Below are positions 31,428 through 39,662 of a stretch of DNA of 64,000 nt, piece after piece. The notes under the pieces are model-generated. The model searched no databases and was not told where the DNA came from. It saw only the letters and a program-made list of their open reading frames with translations. The position numbers were made by a program, and so were the translations under genes. Numbering within the stretch: the stretch's first letter is position 1; each line of letters begins with the position of its first letter. The DNA comes from Collinsella aerofaciens (GTDB taxonomy: Bacteria; Actinomycetota; Coriobacteriia; Coriobacteriales; Coriobacteriaceae), in assembly GCF_015555045.1 (NCBI RefSeq), contig NZ_JADNJQ010000003.1:51717-115716 (forward strand), read 5' to 3'.

Positions 31428-33152
31428 CTACGAGCGCAGTGTAATTTTATCGCGCAGCGACTTGAGGTCTTCGGTGACGGTGCGGTCTTCCTGGATCATC
31501 TTCTGGACCTTTTTGTAGCTCGTGCTGACGGTCGAGTGGTTGCGGTTGCCAAATTCGGCGCCCACCGCCGTGGTCGTCATCTCGCACATCTCTATGGCCA
31601 GGTAGATAGCGATATGGCGTGCTTTGGCGATATTGGCGTTGCGACGCGGGCCGATGAGCTCCTCGTGCGTCACGCCGTACTGCTCTTCGATGACGGACTG
31701 AACCGTCTGGACGTTGATCTTTTTGGCCGATGTGTCGAAGTACTGGCTGGCGATGGCGTCGATATCGTCAAAGGTGAGCTCCCCGCCCTCGCGCTCGCGG
31801 TCCCCCGCCTCGCCGGCACAGCGCTCGCAAAAGCTCTCGAGTTCGCGGATGTTGGTGCCCGAGACTTCGGCCATGTGTTTAAAGTGCTCGTCGGTCAGGT
31901 GCCCGCCGTCGCCCCCATAGGCCGCCAGCAGCGAGTCGTCGCCTGCCTCGGGAGCGGCGACGATGGTGTTCTCGTAATAGCGCTGCAAGATCTTGTATTT
32001 CATCTCGTAGCTGGGCTCTGCGACCAGGCAGAGCATGCCGGCGTTGAAGCGGCTGGTCAGACGCTCATCCATGCTCAGGTCCTTGGGGGCGCGGTCTGCC
32101 GCGATGACGACCTTCTTGTTGTTGCGGATGAACTCGTCCATGAGCTGGAAAAAGTAGTCCACGCTCGCGCGCTTGCCGATGATGTTTTGGATGTCATCGA
32201 TGATGAGCACGTCCACGCCGTGGTACGCCTGCATGATGGGGGCGTTGCTCTTCTTTTGGCGGTCGAACTCGGTCATCAGGTCGTCCAGATATGCCTGGGA
32301 GTTGGCATACTTGACCTTGATCTCGGGCGACTTCTCGGCGAGCTCGTTTTTGATGGCAAGCAGCAGGTGCGTCTTGCCCAGGCCCGATTTGCCGTAGATG
32401 AACAGTGATGTGCATGTGCCGCGCTCGTCCGCGAGGGCGGCAAACTTGAGTGCCGAGCGATAGGCATGGCTGTTCTCTGGGCCGTAGACAAAGTTCTCAA
32501 AGGTAAATTTTGAGTTCGCGGCGAGCGGGGCTCCATCCGTATTCTGCTCGGCCGGCACGGTCGGTGCTGACATGGGTGAAGCGGGGGTCGCAGCTTGCGT
32601 GGGTTTAGTCGGCGCTCCGCCCTTCATCTGGTTCATCATGCGACGAAAATCATCGGCCGAGAGCGTGTTCTTGATTGCAATGCCCGAATCAGCGCCCGCC
32701 GCTGCGTCGTGAGCGATGGGCATGTGCGTGACGGGTGCGTTCGTTGACGTCGCCGCCGCGGTTGGCAATGGTGCCATGGTTTCACGGGAAACATCACCGT
32801 GCTGGTGCTCGATTGTCGGCGCGTCGCCTGCGGAGGCCGGCACCGCCGGGGAAGCAGCGGGAGCCGTGGCGGGCGCCGTCGCGGCAGCGGATTCCGTCGC
32901 GGCGCCTTGCGGTGCCACGATGTCGAGCGCAATCGGTGCAAAGGCGATTTCTTCCAGATAGGCCTCAATAGTCGGCTGATGCTTTTTGAGCTGCGCGATG
33001 GCAAAGCGCGAGGGCGCCTCGATCGTGAGCGTATCTTCGGTCAGGCTTATGGCGCGCGATTGCCCCAGCATGTTGATGAGGCGTGCATCTTGGCCGTCGC
33101 GCTGGCAAAAGGCGATGGCATCCCCCAGGATGATGCTTGCTTCCTCGTCCAC
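31428..33152 (-). CDS. dnaA: Chromosomal replication initiator DnaA
   Basis: DnaA opens oriC. In this 574-residue protein domain I spans 1-75. Domain II (about 76-210) is a long Ala/Pro/Thr-rich linker. Domain III is the AAA+ ATPase with Walker A GKSGLGKT at 254-261, Walker B VLIIDDIQ and sensor segments. Domain IV has the DNA-contact motif FGNRNHSTVSTSYKKV. It is longer than most DnaA because of the linker and an insert after AAPEAGDDSLLAAYGGDGG. The linker DNA encodes VSRET, under which a near-match to parS lies at 32778-32793. It starts 15 bp downstream of the GHKL gene at 33168. Confidence 0.97.
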   Translation of the reverse strand: MDEEASIILGDAIAFCQRDGQDARLINMLGQSRAISLTEDTLTIEAPSRFAIAQLKKHQPTIEAYLEEIAFAPIALDIVAPQGAATESAAATAPATAPAASPAVPASAGDAPTIEHQHGDVSRETMAPLPTAAATSTNAPVTHMPIAHDAAAGADSGIAIKNTLSADDFRRMMNQMKGGAPTKPTQAATPASPMSAPTVPAEQNTDGAPLAANSKFTFENFVYGPENSHAYRSALKFAALADERGTCTSLFIYGKSGLGKTHLLLAIKNELAEKSPEIKVKYANSQAYLDDLMTEFDRQKKSNAPIMQAYHGVDVLIIDDIQNIIGKRASVDYFFQLMDEFIRNNKKVVIAADRAPKDLSMDERLTSRFNAGMLCLVAEPSYEMKYKILQRYYENTIVAAPEAGDDSLLAAYGGDGGHLTDEHFKHMAEVSGTNIRELESFCERCAGEAGDREREGGELTFDDIDAIASQYFDTSAKKINVQTVQSVIEEQYGVTHEELIGPRRNANIAKARHIAIYLAIEMCEMTTTAVGAEFGNRNHSTVSTSYKKVQKMIQEDRTVTEDLKSLRDKITLRS

Positions 33153-33167
33153 TGTCTCTCCCGTTCT

Positions 33168-34520
33168 TTAGCTCTGAGCTCGCACGCGAGCGGCGCCGAG
33201 TTCGGTCAGATGGTATTTCTGGCCATGCTTGATGGCCAAGCCAGCCTGCGCCAAGTCATTGAGCGTGCGTGACCAAGTGGGGGCCGAGTTTCCAAACGCC
33301 CTCGCAAGATCGGTTGCGCCGCACGCTTGATTTTGCGCCAGATAGCCCAGCGCGGCGTTGCCGCGATCGCTTACGAACACGTCCGGTTGTGGCTGTGCAT
33401 ACTGATTTACTGCATTAGGATACATCATTTGAGCTGCTGGCTGTTGAGAACTCTGCGTCGGCGGCATTTGCTGTTGAAAACTTTGAGGCCACTGTTGGTA
33501 AGGCTGCGGAGGCGTCTGCTGGGCCCAGGGGTTGTACTGCTGCTGCGGCATCTGCTGGTACGGCTGCTGATATCCCTGCTGGTACTGCTGCGGGAACTGC
33601 TGGCCATACCCCAGTGGCGGCATCTGCTGATATGGATATCCCTGTTGGTACGGCTGATAGCCCATTTGCTGGCCACCCGGCGCCCCCGTCGCCTGCTGCA
33701 TTGCTGCTGCATCCTGATCAGCCAGCGGCATGGCCTCTGGCATGTTTGGCGGCATCGACATAGATGCCGCCTGGGGTTCTTGTGTGGGAAGCATTCCGGG
33801 CTGCTGCATCTGTGCCACGGGGGGCTGCACCTGCTGCGTTGCCATGGGCTGCTGCGCAAAAGCTCCCGGCAGGGGATATGTGGGCTGTTCCGTCTCGGGC
33901 CGCACGGCAGCGCCGCGTCCGCCGGCACGCTCGATTTCCTGCACGCGTTTAGGGTTCAGGCTTACCGTAACCACGGTGCCGTTGCCCATGTTGTCCTCGA
34001 TGGATACGGCACCGCCGGCGTTTTCCAAATACTCCTGCACCATGGGAAACCCTGCTCCGGTTCCACGGATATAGCGCTTCATCTTGCTGTTTGCGCTGGT
34101 AACGCCAAAGTCGAAAGCACGTTCCTTGTCGTCGATGCCGGGTCCTTGGTCAGCAAAGCGGATGGTGTCTCCGCCGTCCAGAATTGAGATGATGGGCTCG
34201 GCAAAGTGTGCGTGGATAAAGTTTTCGACAATCTCGCGGATGACCATGAGCGAGATGTGGCCACCTTGTTCTTTCATGCACTGGTAGACGGTGTTGGTCG
34301 TCTCTTCCAAATACGTGCGGACATCTTGCGGATCAATGACGATCACCCGCGGTGTCGACAGCATGTCGTCATAGACGGCGATGCGCGCGGCGTACATGGC
34401 TTTTGGCGCCTGCGTGGTCGTCTGCTCGCCTTCCGCACGCTCTTCGCGCACGCCGGTGATGTGCTCGTTGTCGGGTGCCGGGTCTCCGGAATCGACCATG
34501 GTGTAAAAGTCGTCAGACAT
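33168..34520 (-). CDS. GHKL ATPase / Gln-Pro-rich / winged-helix-like protein next to oriC
   Basis: This 450-residue protein has three parts. Residues 55-190 are a histidine-kinase-type ATPase fold: N-box VIREIVENFIHAHF, G1 DQGPGIDD at 124-131, G2 GTGAGFPMV at 153-161, and GTVVTVSL. Residues 215-375 are Gln/Pro/Met/Tyr-rich and repetitive, probably disordered. Residues 385-450 (GNAALGYLAQNQACGATDLA, WSRTLNDLAQAGLAIKHGQK, YHLTELGAARVR) look like a winged helix of the MarR/LexA-type dimension. No phospho-accepting His domain is present. It lies between oriC and dnaA and is probably cotranscribed with dnaA. Position suggests a regulator of initiation or cell-fate coupling; function is unknown. 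Confidence 0.8.
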   Translation of the reverse strand: MSDDFYTMVDSGDPAPDNEHITGVREERAEGEQTTTQAPKAMYAARIAVYDDMLSTPRVIVIDPQDVRTYLEETTNTVYQCMKEQGGHISLMVIREIVENFIHAHFAEPIISILDGGDTIRFADQGPGIDDKERAFDFGVTSANSKMKRYIRGTGAGFPMVQEYLENAGGAVSIEDNMGNGTVVTVSLNPKRVQEIERAGGRGAAVRPETEQPTYPLPGAFAQQPMATQQVQPPVAQMQQPGMLPTQEPQAASMSMPPNMPEAMPLADQDAAAMQQATGAPGGQQMGYQPYQQGYPYQQMPPLGYGQQFPQQYQQGYQQPYQQMPQQQYNPWAQQTPPQPYQQWPQSFQQQMPPTQSSQQPAAQMMYPNAVNQYAQPQPDVFVSDRGNAALGYLAQNQACGATDLARAFGNSAPTWSRTLNDLAQAGLAIKHGQKYHLTELGAARVRAQS

Positions 34521-34539
34521 GCCGCTCGCAATCTTTCAA

Positions 34540-34740
34540 AAGGTTTCGAACAAATAGTAGCTCACCGTGCAACGTTTCTCATCTTTCGACAACTTTTCAA
34601 AACTTGTTGAAAACTTTGGAAAACTGGCGAAAGGTTCTCAACATTGCCAACATGACCTGTTGAAAACTCGATGAAATATCGTGAAAGGTTGCCATGAGGC
34701 GCAAATTTCGGTTGTGCTTATGGGGGAACCGTGTGAACTG
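34540..34740. promoter_or_regulatory. oriC: Putative replication origin (oriC) with DnaA boxes
   Basis: Between the GHKL gene and rpmH lie TGTTGAAAA (34605-34613 and 34658-34666, the reverse complement of TTTTCAACA), TTCTCAACA (34635-34643) and related TTTTCAAAA and TTTGGAAAA sequences. The region is AT-rich and sits at the switch point of gene orientation, and dnaA, parS-parAB and rpmH flank it as in many bacteria. The unwinding element is not defined; the T-rich stretch around 34741-34790 overlaps the rpmH promoter. Confidence 0.75.
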
Positions 34741-34763
34741 CGCAACCTTTTACCTTTGATTTC

Positions 34764-34793
34764 TTGACATTTGAACATTGATTTCCCTACAAT
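34764..34793 (+). promoter_or_regulatory. Promoter of the rpmH-rnpA operon
   Basis: Consensus TTGACA and TACAAT with an 18-base spacer, about 70 bases upstream of rpmH. Confidence 0.8.
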
Positions 34794-34865
34794 CTTCAAG
34801 CTCACGTGTCTATATCTGCGTCCGCGCTCCCGCGGACACTCGAAATGCAGCAGGAGGAACTTAAG

Positions 34866-35000
34866 ATGAAGCGTACGTATCAGCCTAATAAGCGTAAGCG
34901 TGCCAAGACCCATGGCTTCCGTGCCCGTATGGCCACCAAGGGTGGTCGTGCCGTGCTCGCCCGTCGCCGCGCCAAGGGCCGCAAGCGTCTCACTGTCTAG
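34866..35000 (+). CDS. rpmH: 50S ribosomal protein L34
   Basis: The 44-residue, very basic protein [20 protein letters not shown], then [20 protein letters not shown], is a textbook L34. I start at ATG 34866, which follows AGGAGGAA; an in-frame upstream ATG at 34806 would add an unrelated stretch. It heads the rpmH-rnpA-yidD-yidC operon. Confidence 0.98.
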   Translation: MKRTYQPNKRKRAKTHGFRARMATKGGRAVLARRRAKGRKRLTV

Positions 35001-35020
35001 CAGCGATACACACATCTCGC

Positions 35021-35359
35021 ATGAAGACTATTAAGTCTCGGCAAGATTTCGAGCATGTGTTCAGTCAGGGGCGTCGTTTCAATCACCCTCTGATTCGAAT
35101 GACCATATGTGAATCGGTTGGCGAAGGCGACTCCGGAAGGGTCGCCTTCGTTGGTGCTAAACGGCTCGGTTGTGCAGTTGTGCGCAACCGTTCTAAGCGT
35201 GTGATGCGCGAGGCCGCCCGCAGCTGTGGATTTCCCGTTGCGGGTTATGACATCATCTTGTTCGCAACTCCCAAGACGAGGGTTTCCTCGCCGCAGGAGA
35301 TGGACAAGGCATTGCGTTCGCTTGTGAAACGCGCCGGCGTTGCCGGGGAGGAGCGATGA
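35021..35359 (+). CDS. rnpA: Ribonuclease P protein component
   Basis: RnpA assists the RNase P RNA in maturing tRNA 5' ends. The 112-residue basic protein has the RNR-type signature AKRLGCAVVRNRSKRVMREA. It begins 20 bp after rpmH and overlaps yidD by four bases (ATGA), so both are coupled. Confidence 0.96.
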   Translation: MKTIKSRQDFEHVFSQGRRFNHPLIRMTICESVGEGDSGRVAFVGAKRLGCAVVRNRSKRVMREAARSCGFPVAGYDIILFATPKTRVSSPQEMDKALRSLVKRAGVAGEER

Positions 35360-35580
35360 GCAATCACGTTTTGCGACGTGTTGCCATCGCTCCTATTCGC
35401 ATATATCAACAGGTTATTTCGCCCTTATTGCCTGACGCCTGCATTTATTACCCAACGTGCTCGCAATACGCCGTCCAGGCGATTGAGAAGTACGGTGTTT
35501 TGAGAGGCTGCTGGCTTGCCGTGAGGCGCATCGCTCGCTGCAATCCCCTGCACGTCGGCGGTTATGACCCTGTGCCCTAG
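35356..35580 (+). CDS. yidD: Membrane protein insertion efficiency factor YidD
   Basis: This 74-residue protein has the invariant YidD features IRIYQQVISPLLPDACIYYP, then TCSQYAVQAIEKYG and GCWLAVRRIARCNPLH, ending GGYDPVP. YidD helps YidC-dependent insertion of membrane proteins. It starts inside the end of rnpA and precedes yidC by 29 bp. Confidence 0.96.
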   Translation: MSNHVLRRVAIAPIRIYQQVISPLLPDACIYYPTCSQYAVQAIEKYGVLRGCWLAVRRIARCNPLHVGGYDPVP

Positions 35581-35609
35581 CGGGCACTCGCTATCGGAGG
35601 AAAACTTAC

Positions 35610-36380
35610 ATGTGGGATTGGATCGTTAACATCCTTTTCGAGCTGCTCAAGCTCATCCAGACCTTTGCGGTCGACTGGGGCCTGTCCATCATCATCCTGG
35701 TGGTCATCATCCGTCTGCTGCTGACGCCGCTTATGCTCAAGTCGACCAAGTCGACGGCTCGCATGCAGGTGCTGCAGCCCAAGATGCTCGAGATTCAGGA
35801 GCGCTATGCCGACGATCCTCAGCGCCAGGCCGAGGAGATGCAGAAGTTCTACAGCGAGAACAAGTTCAACCCGATGGCTGGTTGTTTGCCGCTGTTGATC
35901 CAGATGCCTGTCCTGTTCGCCCTGTTTACGTTGCTGCGCAACCTGCCGCAGTACTTTAACGACGGCACGTTCTCGTTCTTCAACATCCTGCCCGACCTGA
36001 CCACCACGCCGAGCGCTTCCTTTGCCGATGGCTTTATGGTTGCGCTGCCTGCGCTGGTCTGCCTGATTCTGTTCGCCGTCCTGACCCTGATTCCGCAGCT
36101 CTATATGTCGCGCAACCAGACCGGCCAGCAGGCTCAGAGCATGCGTATGATGGCTGTTGTCATGACGGTCATGATGCTTTGGATGGGCTGGAGCCTTCCC
36201 GTTGGTGTTCTGCTGTACTACGATGTCTCGTCTGCTTGGCAGGTTATCCAGCAGATTTTTGTGACGCAGAAGGTTATCGAGAAGGCCAAGGCCGATGAGG
36301 AGGAGCGTCTTAAGAACGCGCCGCTGCAGGTTGAGGTCACTCGTCGAGAGAAGAAGCCGCGCCCGCACAAGAAGAAGTAG
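35610..36380 (+). CDS. yidC: Membrane protein insertase YidC/OxaA
   Basis: This 256-residue insertase has five hydrophobic segments and the conserved membrane arginine in VIIRLLLTPLMLKSTKSTAR, with the cytoplasmic loop RYADDPQRQAEEMQKFYSEN and FNPMAGCLPLLIQMPVLFAL. The C-terminal tail is Lys-rich (KKPRPHKKK). There is no N-terminal lipoprotein signal, unlike many Firmicutes SpoIIIJ proteins; the first 20 residues are amphipathic. GGAGGAAA precedes the ATG. Confidence 0.95.
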   Translation: MWDWIVNILFELLKLIQTFAVDWGLSIIILVVIIRLLLTPLMLKSTKSTARMQVLQPKMLEIQERYADDPQRQAEEMQKFYSENKFNPMAGCLPLLIQMPVLFALFTLLRNLPQYFNDGTFSFFNILPDLTTTPSASFADGFMVALPALVCLILFAVLTLIPQLYMSRNQTGQQAQSMRMMAVVMTVMMLWMGWSLPVGVLLYYDVSSAWQVIQQIFVTQKVIEKAKADEEERLKNAPLQVEVTRREKKPRPHKKK

Positions 36381-36397
36381 TGGGATATCAATCTTAT

Positions 36398-36410
36398 TTA
36401 GGTACCTAAC
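36398..36410. promoter_or_regulatory. Palindrome TTAGGTACCTAA between yidC and jag
   Basis: A perfect 12-base palindrome followed by C, 15 bases upstream of the jag start codon. The same 13 bases occur again at 39903-39915, after the last gene of the par operon. It could be a protein-binding site; I do not recognise the regulator. Confidence 0.35.
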
Positions 36411-36424
36411 TTTTGGAGTACGTT

Positions 36425-36994
36425 ATGTCTGAAGAGATCATCGAGGATATGCTTGAGGAGGTTGCCCCGCAGGTCGCGGGCGATTATCCCGAGATTGCAC
36501 AGCGCTACAAGGCTGGTGAAGAGCTGACCGATGAGGAGCTCGACACCATTGCCGATGTTGCGATTTCCATCCTGCGTTCCATCCTTTCGCACTTCGATGC
36601 CGCCAACTCTCCTATCGATGAGTATGAGGGTGACGAGGGTGAGCTGATTCTGGATGTAACGGCTCCCGATCTTGCTGTTCTCATTGGCCGTCATGGTCGC
36701 ACCCTTGATGCCCTTCAGGTTATGTTCTCTTTGCTGGTGAGCCGCAAGCTTGGCTTTAGGTATCCGGTTGTAGTGGACGTCGAGGGATACAAGAGCCGCC
36801 GTCAGGACAAGGTTGCCTCCATGGCTCAGTCTGCTGCCGAGCGTGCCATTCGCACTCATAAGAGTGTTTCGCTTCCGCCCATGAATGCCTACGAGCGTCG
36901 ACTGGTTCACATTGCACTTCGTGGCAATGATGCCGTCGATACTCATTCTGAGGGTTCTGACCCTGATCGCCATGTGGTGATTGTTGCTCGATAA
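36425..36994 (+). CDS. jag: RNA-binding protein Jag/KhpB (KH and R3H domains)
   Basis: This 189-residue protein has an acidic N-terminal part, a KH domain (DLAVLIGRHGRTLDALQVMF, then SLLVSRKLGFRYPVVVDVEG) and an R3H domain (AERAIRTHKSVSLPPMNAYE, RRLVHIAL). KhpB partners with KhpA to bind RNA and affects cell elongation in other bacteria. ATG 36425 follows TTGGAG; an in-frame TTG at 36413 is less likely. A strong terminator follows. Confidence 0.94.
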   Translation: MSEEIIEDMLEEVAPQVAGDYPEIAQRYKAGEELTDEELDTIADVAISILRSILSHFDAANSPIDEYEGDEGELILDVTAPDLAVLIGRHGRTLDALQVMFSLLVSRKLGFRYPVVVDVEGYKSRRQDKVASMAQSAAERAIRTHKSVSLPPMNAYERRLVHIALRGNDAVDTHSEGSDPDRHVVIVAR

Positions 36995-37012
36995 TCTACT
37001 CGAGTTTATGCT

Positions 37013-37046
37013 AAGGGGACGTGGTTTCCACGTCCCCTTTTTTTTG
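37013..37046 (+). terminator. Terminator of the rpmH-jag operon
   Basis: AAGGGGACGTGG pairs with CCACGTCCCCTT around TTT, followed by a run of T. Confidence 0.92.
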
Positions 37047-37091
37047 TCAAAAGTTCTCGATACGCTGATTTTTGTCAGAAAGGAGCTTTCG

Positions 37092-37829
37092 TTGTTAGTA
37101 CTTACTGATCAGCAAGCTGACGAGATGTTGAGTCGTCTAGCTTTCTATTGCAAAGAGTATTCCTTGAGCGTAACTGATGTTGAGCTGAGGAAATGTATTC
37201 AGCATTTGGATTTGGTTCTAGAAACAAATAAGACATCCAATCTCACCCGTATTCTTAACGTAGAAGATGCTGCAGTACTTCATATCCTCGACTCACTTGT
37301 TTTGCTCCCCTATATCAACAAGGCTCCTGAGGGAGCTTTGCTCGATATGGGAACAGGTGCGGGCTTCCCTGGTATTCCATTAACCATAACCACGCATCGT
37401 AAAGCTACTTATATTGACTCTGTTGGCAAGAAGGTTGATGCGGTAAATTCCTTTGTCCATGCTCTTGGATTGAAACATGCCCATGCGGTTCATGATCGTC
37501 TTGAAGAATATGCTCGGAGCCATAAGAAGCAGTTCTCTGTTGTAACCGCCCGCGCACTGGCCCCTCTACCAATTCTTGTTGAGTATGCGGCTCCGTATCT
37601 GAAGGATGGAGGGCTATTTGTTATAACCAAGGGCAATCCTTCGGATGAGGAGCTTGCTTCCGGCATGTCAGCAGCTAAGATTTGCGGCTTCACTTTGCTT
37701 CTGAATGACGCAATTGATTTGCCTGAAGGCTTGGGTCACAGGGAGTTCATTGTTCTTAAGAAGAGTCATCCAGCATCCGTTTCATTGCCTCGTGCAAATG
37801 GCGTGGCAAAGAAGAATCCGCTTGCCTAG
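37092..37829 (+). CDS. rsmG: 16S rRNA (guanine-N7) methyltransferase RsmG
   Basis: RsmG methylates G527 of 16S rRNA. The 245-residue protein has the SAM-binding motif LLDMGTGAGFPGIPLTI and SVVTARALAPLPILVEYAAP, and an N-terminal helical region that recognises RNA (NKTSNLTRILNVEDAAVLHI). I use the TTG at 37092, with AAAGGAG seven bases upstream, because the preceding region is a terminator and cannot be coding. From here to the end of the par operon the DNA is lower in GC than the rest of the window. Confidence 0.94.
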   Translation: MLVLTDQQADEMLSRLAFYCKEYSLSVTDVELRKCIQHLDLVLETNKTSNLTRILNVEDAAVLHILDSLVLLPYINKAPEGALLDMGTGAGFPGIPLTITTHRKATYIDSVGKKVDAVNSFVHALGLKHAHAVHDRLEEYARSHKKQFSVVTARALAPLPILVEYAAPYLKDGGLFVITKGNPSDEELASGMSAAKICGFTLLLNDAIDLPEGLGHREFIVLKKSHPASVSLPRANGVAKKNPLA

Positions 37830-37830
37830 A

Positions 37831-37846
37831 TGTTTCACGTGAAACA
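37831..37846. promoter_or_regulatory. parS: parS centromere site 1
   Basis: Perfect TGTTTCACGTGAAACA directly after the rsmG stop codon. ParB binds this 16-base palindrome. Confidence 0.97.
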
Positions 37847-37869
37847 TAATGGATACTAACAACTTGCAG

Positions 37870-37885
37870 TGTTTCACGTGAAACA
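37870..37885. promoter_or_regulatory. parS: parS centromere site 2
   Basis: Perfect TGTTTCACGTGAAACA, 23 bases after site 1. Confidence 0.97.
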
Positions 37886-37908
37886 TGGCGGTTGATATCG
37901 ATTCGGAA

Positions 37909-37924
37909 TGTTTCACGTGAAACA
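37909..37924. promoter_or_regulatory. parS: parS centromere site 3
   Basis: Perfect TGTTTCACGTGAAACA, 23 bases after site 2, so the three sites are evenly spaced at 39 bases. It ends 39 bases before the parA start. Confidence 0.97.
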
Positions 37925-37963
37925 TCCTCCGTTTGACAGCTTTAATACACACCAGGAGGGACC

Positions 37964-38764
37964 GTGGGATTTCGCGACGTTAAGCGTTCAAAGAGCGCAA
38001 AAGACACGCGTATCATTGCAATCATCAATCAAAAAGGCGGCGTCGGTAAGTCAACGACGGCTGTAAACCTTGCAGCAGCACTGGGTGAGCAGGGTCGTAA
38101 GACACTGATTGTCGATTTTGATCCGCAGGGAAACAGCACCAGTGGATTCGGAATTGAAAAAGAAGACCTTGATCACTGCATCTATGATGCATTGTTGAAT
38201 GATGTGCCGGCAGAATCACTTGTTCTTGATACAAATTGCAAAAAGGTATTCGTAATTCCAGCTACAATTCAGCTTGCAGGCGCCGAAATTGAGCTCGTAA
38301 GCGCAATTGCACGTGAAACCCGCCTCAAAGATTTGCTTGAGCCGATTCAGGACGAGTTCGATTTTATTTTCATTGACTGTCCTCCTTCGCTCGGCCTGCT
38401 TACTATCAACGCTTTGACCGCAGCAGACAGCGTTTTGATTCCGATCCAGTGCGAATATTACGCACTCGAGGGCGTTACGAAGCTGCTTGAGTCAATGAAG
38501 ATGGTCAAATCAAGGCTGAACAAGGGCTTAGACACCTATGGTGTGCTTATGACCATGTATGACTCGCGTACTTCACTATCGAATCAGGTTGTTGAGGAGG
38601 TTCAATCGTACTTTGGTGATAAGGCGTTTAAGACGCTAATCCCCCGTACGGTTAAAATCTCCGAAGCTCCGTCTTTTGGAGAACCAGTAATTACCTATGC
38701 ACCTCAAAATAAGGGTGCAAAAGCATATATGAACCTTGCAAAAGAGGTGATCAAGCGTGCCTAG
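37964..38764 (+). CDS. parA: Chromosome partitioning ATPase ParA/Soj
   Basis: ParA uses ATP-driven DNA binding to move ParB-parS complexes. The 266-residue protein has the deviant Walker A KGGVGKSTTAVNLAAALGEQ, the A' segment LIVDFDPQGNSTSG and Walker B FIFIDCPPSLGLLTINALTA. GTG start at 37964 follows AGGAGGG. It overlaps parB by eight bases. Confidence 0.97.
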   Translation: MGFRDVKRSKSAKDTRIIAIINQKGGVGKSTTAVNLAAALGEQGRKTLIVDFDPQGNSTSGFGIEKEDLDHCIYDALLNDVPAESLVLDTNCKKVFVIPATIQLAGAEIELVSAIARETRLKDLLEPIQDEFDFIFIDCPPSLGLLTINALTAADSVLIPIQCEYYALEGVTKLLESMKMVKSRLNKGLDTYGVLMTMYDSRTSLSNQVVEEVQSYFGDKAFKTLIPRTVKISEAPSFGEPVITYAPQNKGAKAYMNLAKEVIKRA

Positions 38765-39662
38765 TGTAAAGAAACGTGGCGGATTGGGACGTGGACTGAA
38801 TGCTTTGGTTTCAGAGGCCGAGTATGAGACCGGCGGTTCGGCTGCATCGGCTTCAAATGCTGCATCTGAAACAAAACTACCTATTGAGGATATCGTTCCC
38901 AACCCTAATCAGCCGCGAATTCACTTTAACGAAACTGAACTTCGCGAGTTGAGCGAGTCAATCCAAGAATATGGCGTTTTGCAGCCGCTTTTGGTTCGCA
39001 AGCATGGAAACGGCTATGAGATCATCGCTGGTGAGCGTCGTTACCAGGCGTCAAAGCTTGCTGGCCTTGAAGAATTGCCAGTCATCATTAAAGAGGTAAA
39101 TGATGAAGAGATGCTGGCTCTTGCTCTTATCGAAAACCTTCAACGTTCAGATCTGAATCCCGTCGAAGAGGCTAAGGGCTATCGACAGCTCATCGATGCC
39201 AGCGGTATGACCCAGGAGGCATTGTCGAAGGCAGTAAGCAAGTCACGCTCTGCAATTACAAACTCACTGCGTCTTCTCGATCTCCCCGAAGTAGTTCAGC
39301 AGATGATTTTTGAGGGTAAACTTACTGCTGGTCATGCACGTGCGATTCTTGCAGTTCCCTATGAGGATGCTCGAATTCGACTTGCAGAGAAGGTTGTTGC
39401 AGAGGGCCTTTCCGTAAGAGCGACAGAAAATCTTGCTCCGTTGTTTTCTGCCGGAGAGACACCTAAGACGCCGAGGCCTGCAACCCCTCAGTCTTTTAAA
39501 AAGGCAGCCCGCGTGCTTCGTCAAGTTTTTAATACCAACGTGCGTGTGAAGAGCTCGCGTGGAAAGAATAAGATTGAGATTGAGTTTAAAGACGAGGAAG
39601 AGCTCTCTCGTATTCTTGGCGAAATGATTCAGTTTGATCAAGGAGGCCAAGATGAGGAATAG
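38757..39662 (+). CDS. parB: Chromosome partitioning protein ParB
   Basis: ParB binds parS and spreads on DNA as a CTP-dependent clamp. The 301-residue protein has the ParA-interacting Arg-rich N terminus (KKRGGLGRGLNALV), box I (LLVRKHGNGYEIIAGERRYQ), the GERR CTP-binding motif and the helix-turn-helix SGMTQEALSKAVSKSRSAIT. The C-terminal dimerisation domain is conserved (VRVKSSRGKNKIEIEF). The GTG at 38757 lies inside parA. Confidence 0.97.
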   Translation: MPSVKKRGGLGRGLNALVSEAEYETGGSAASASNAASETKLPIEDIVPNPNQPRIHFNETELRELSESIQEYGVLQPLLVRKHGNGYEIIAGERRYQASKLAGLEELPVIIKEVNDEEMLALALIENLQRSDLNPVEEAKGYRQLIDASGMTQEALSKAVSKSRSAITNSLRLLDLPEVVQQMIFEGKLTAGHARAILAVPYEDARIRLAEKVVAEGLSVRATENLAPLFSAGETPKTPRPATPQSFKKAARVLRQVFNTNVRVKSSRGKNKIEIEFKDEEELSRILGEMIQFDQGGQDEE

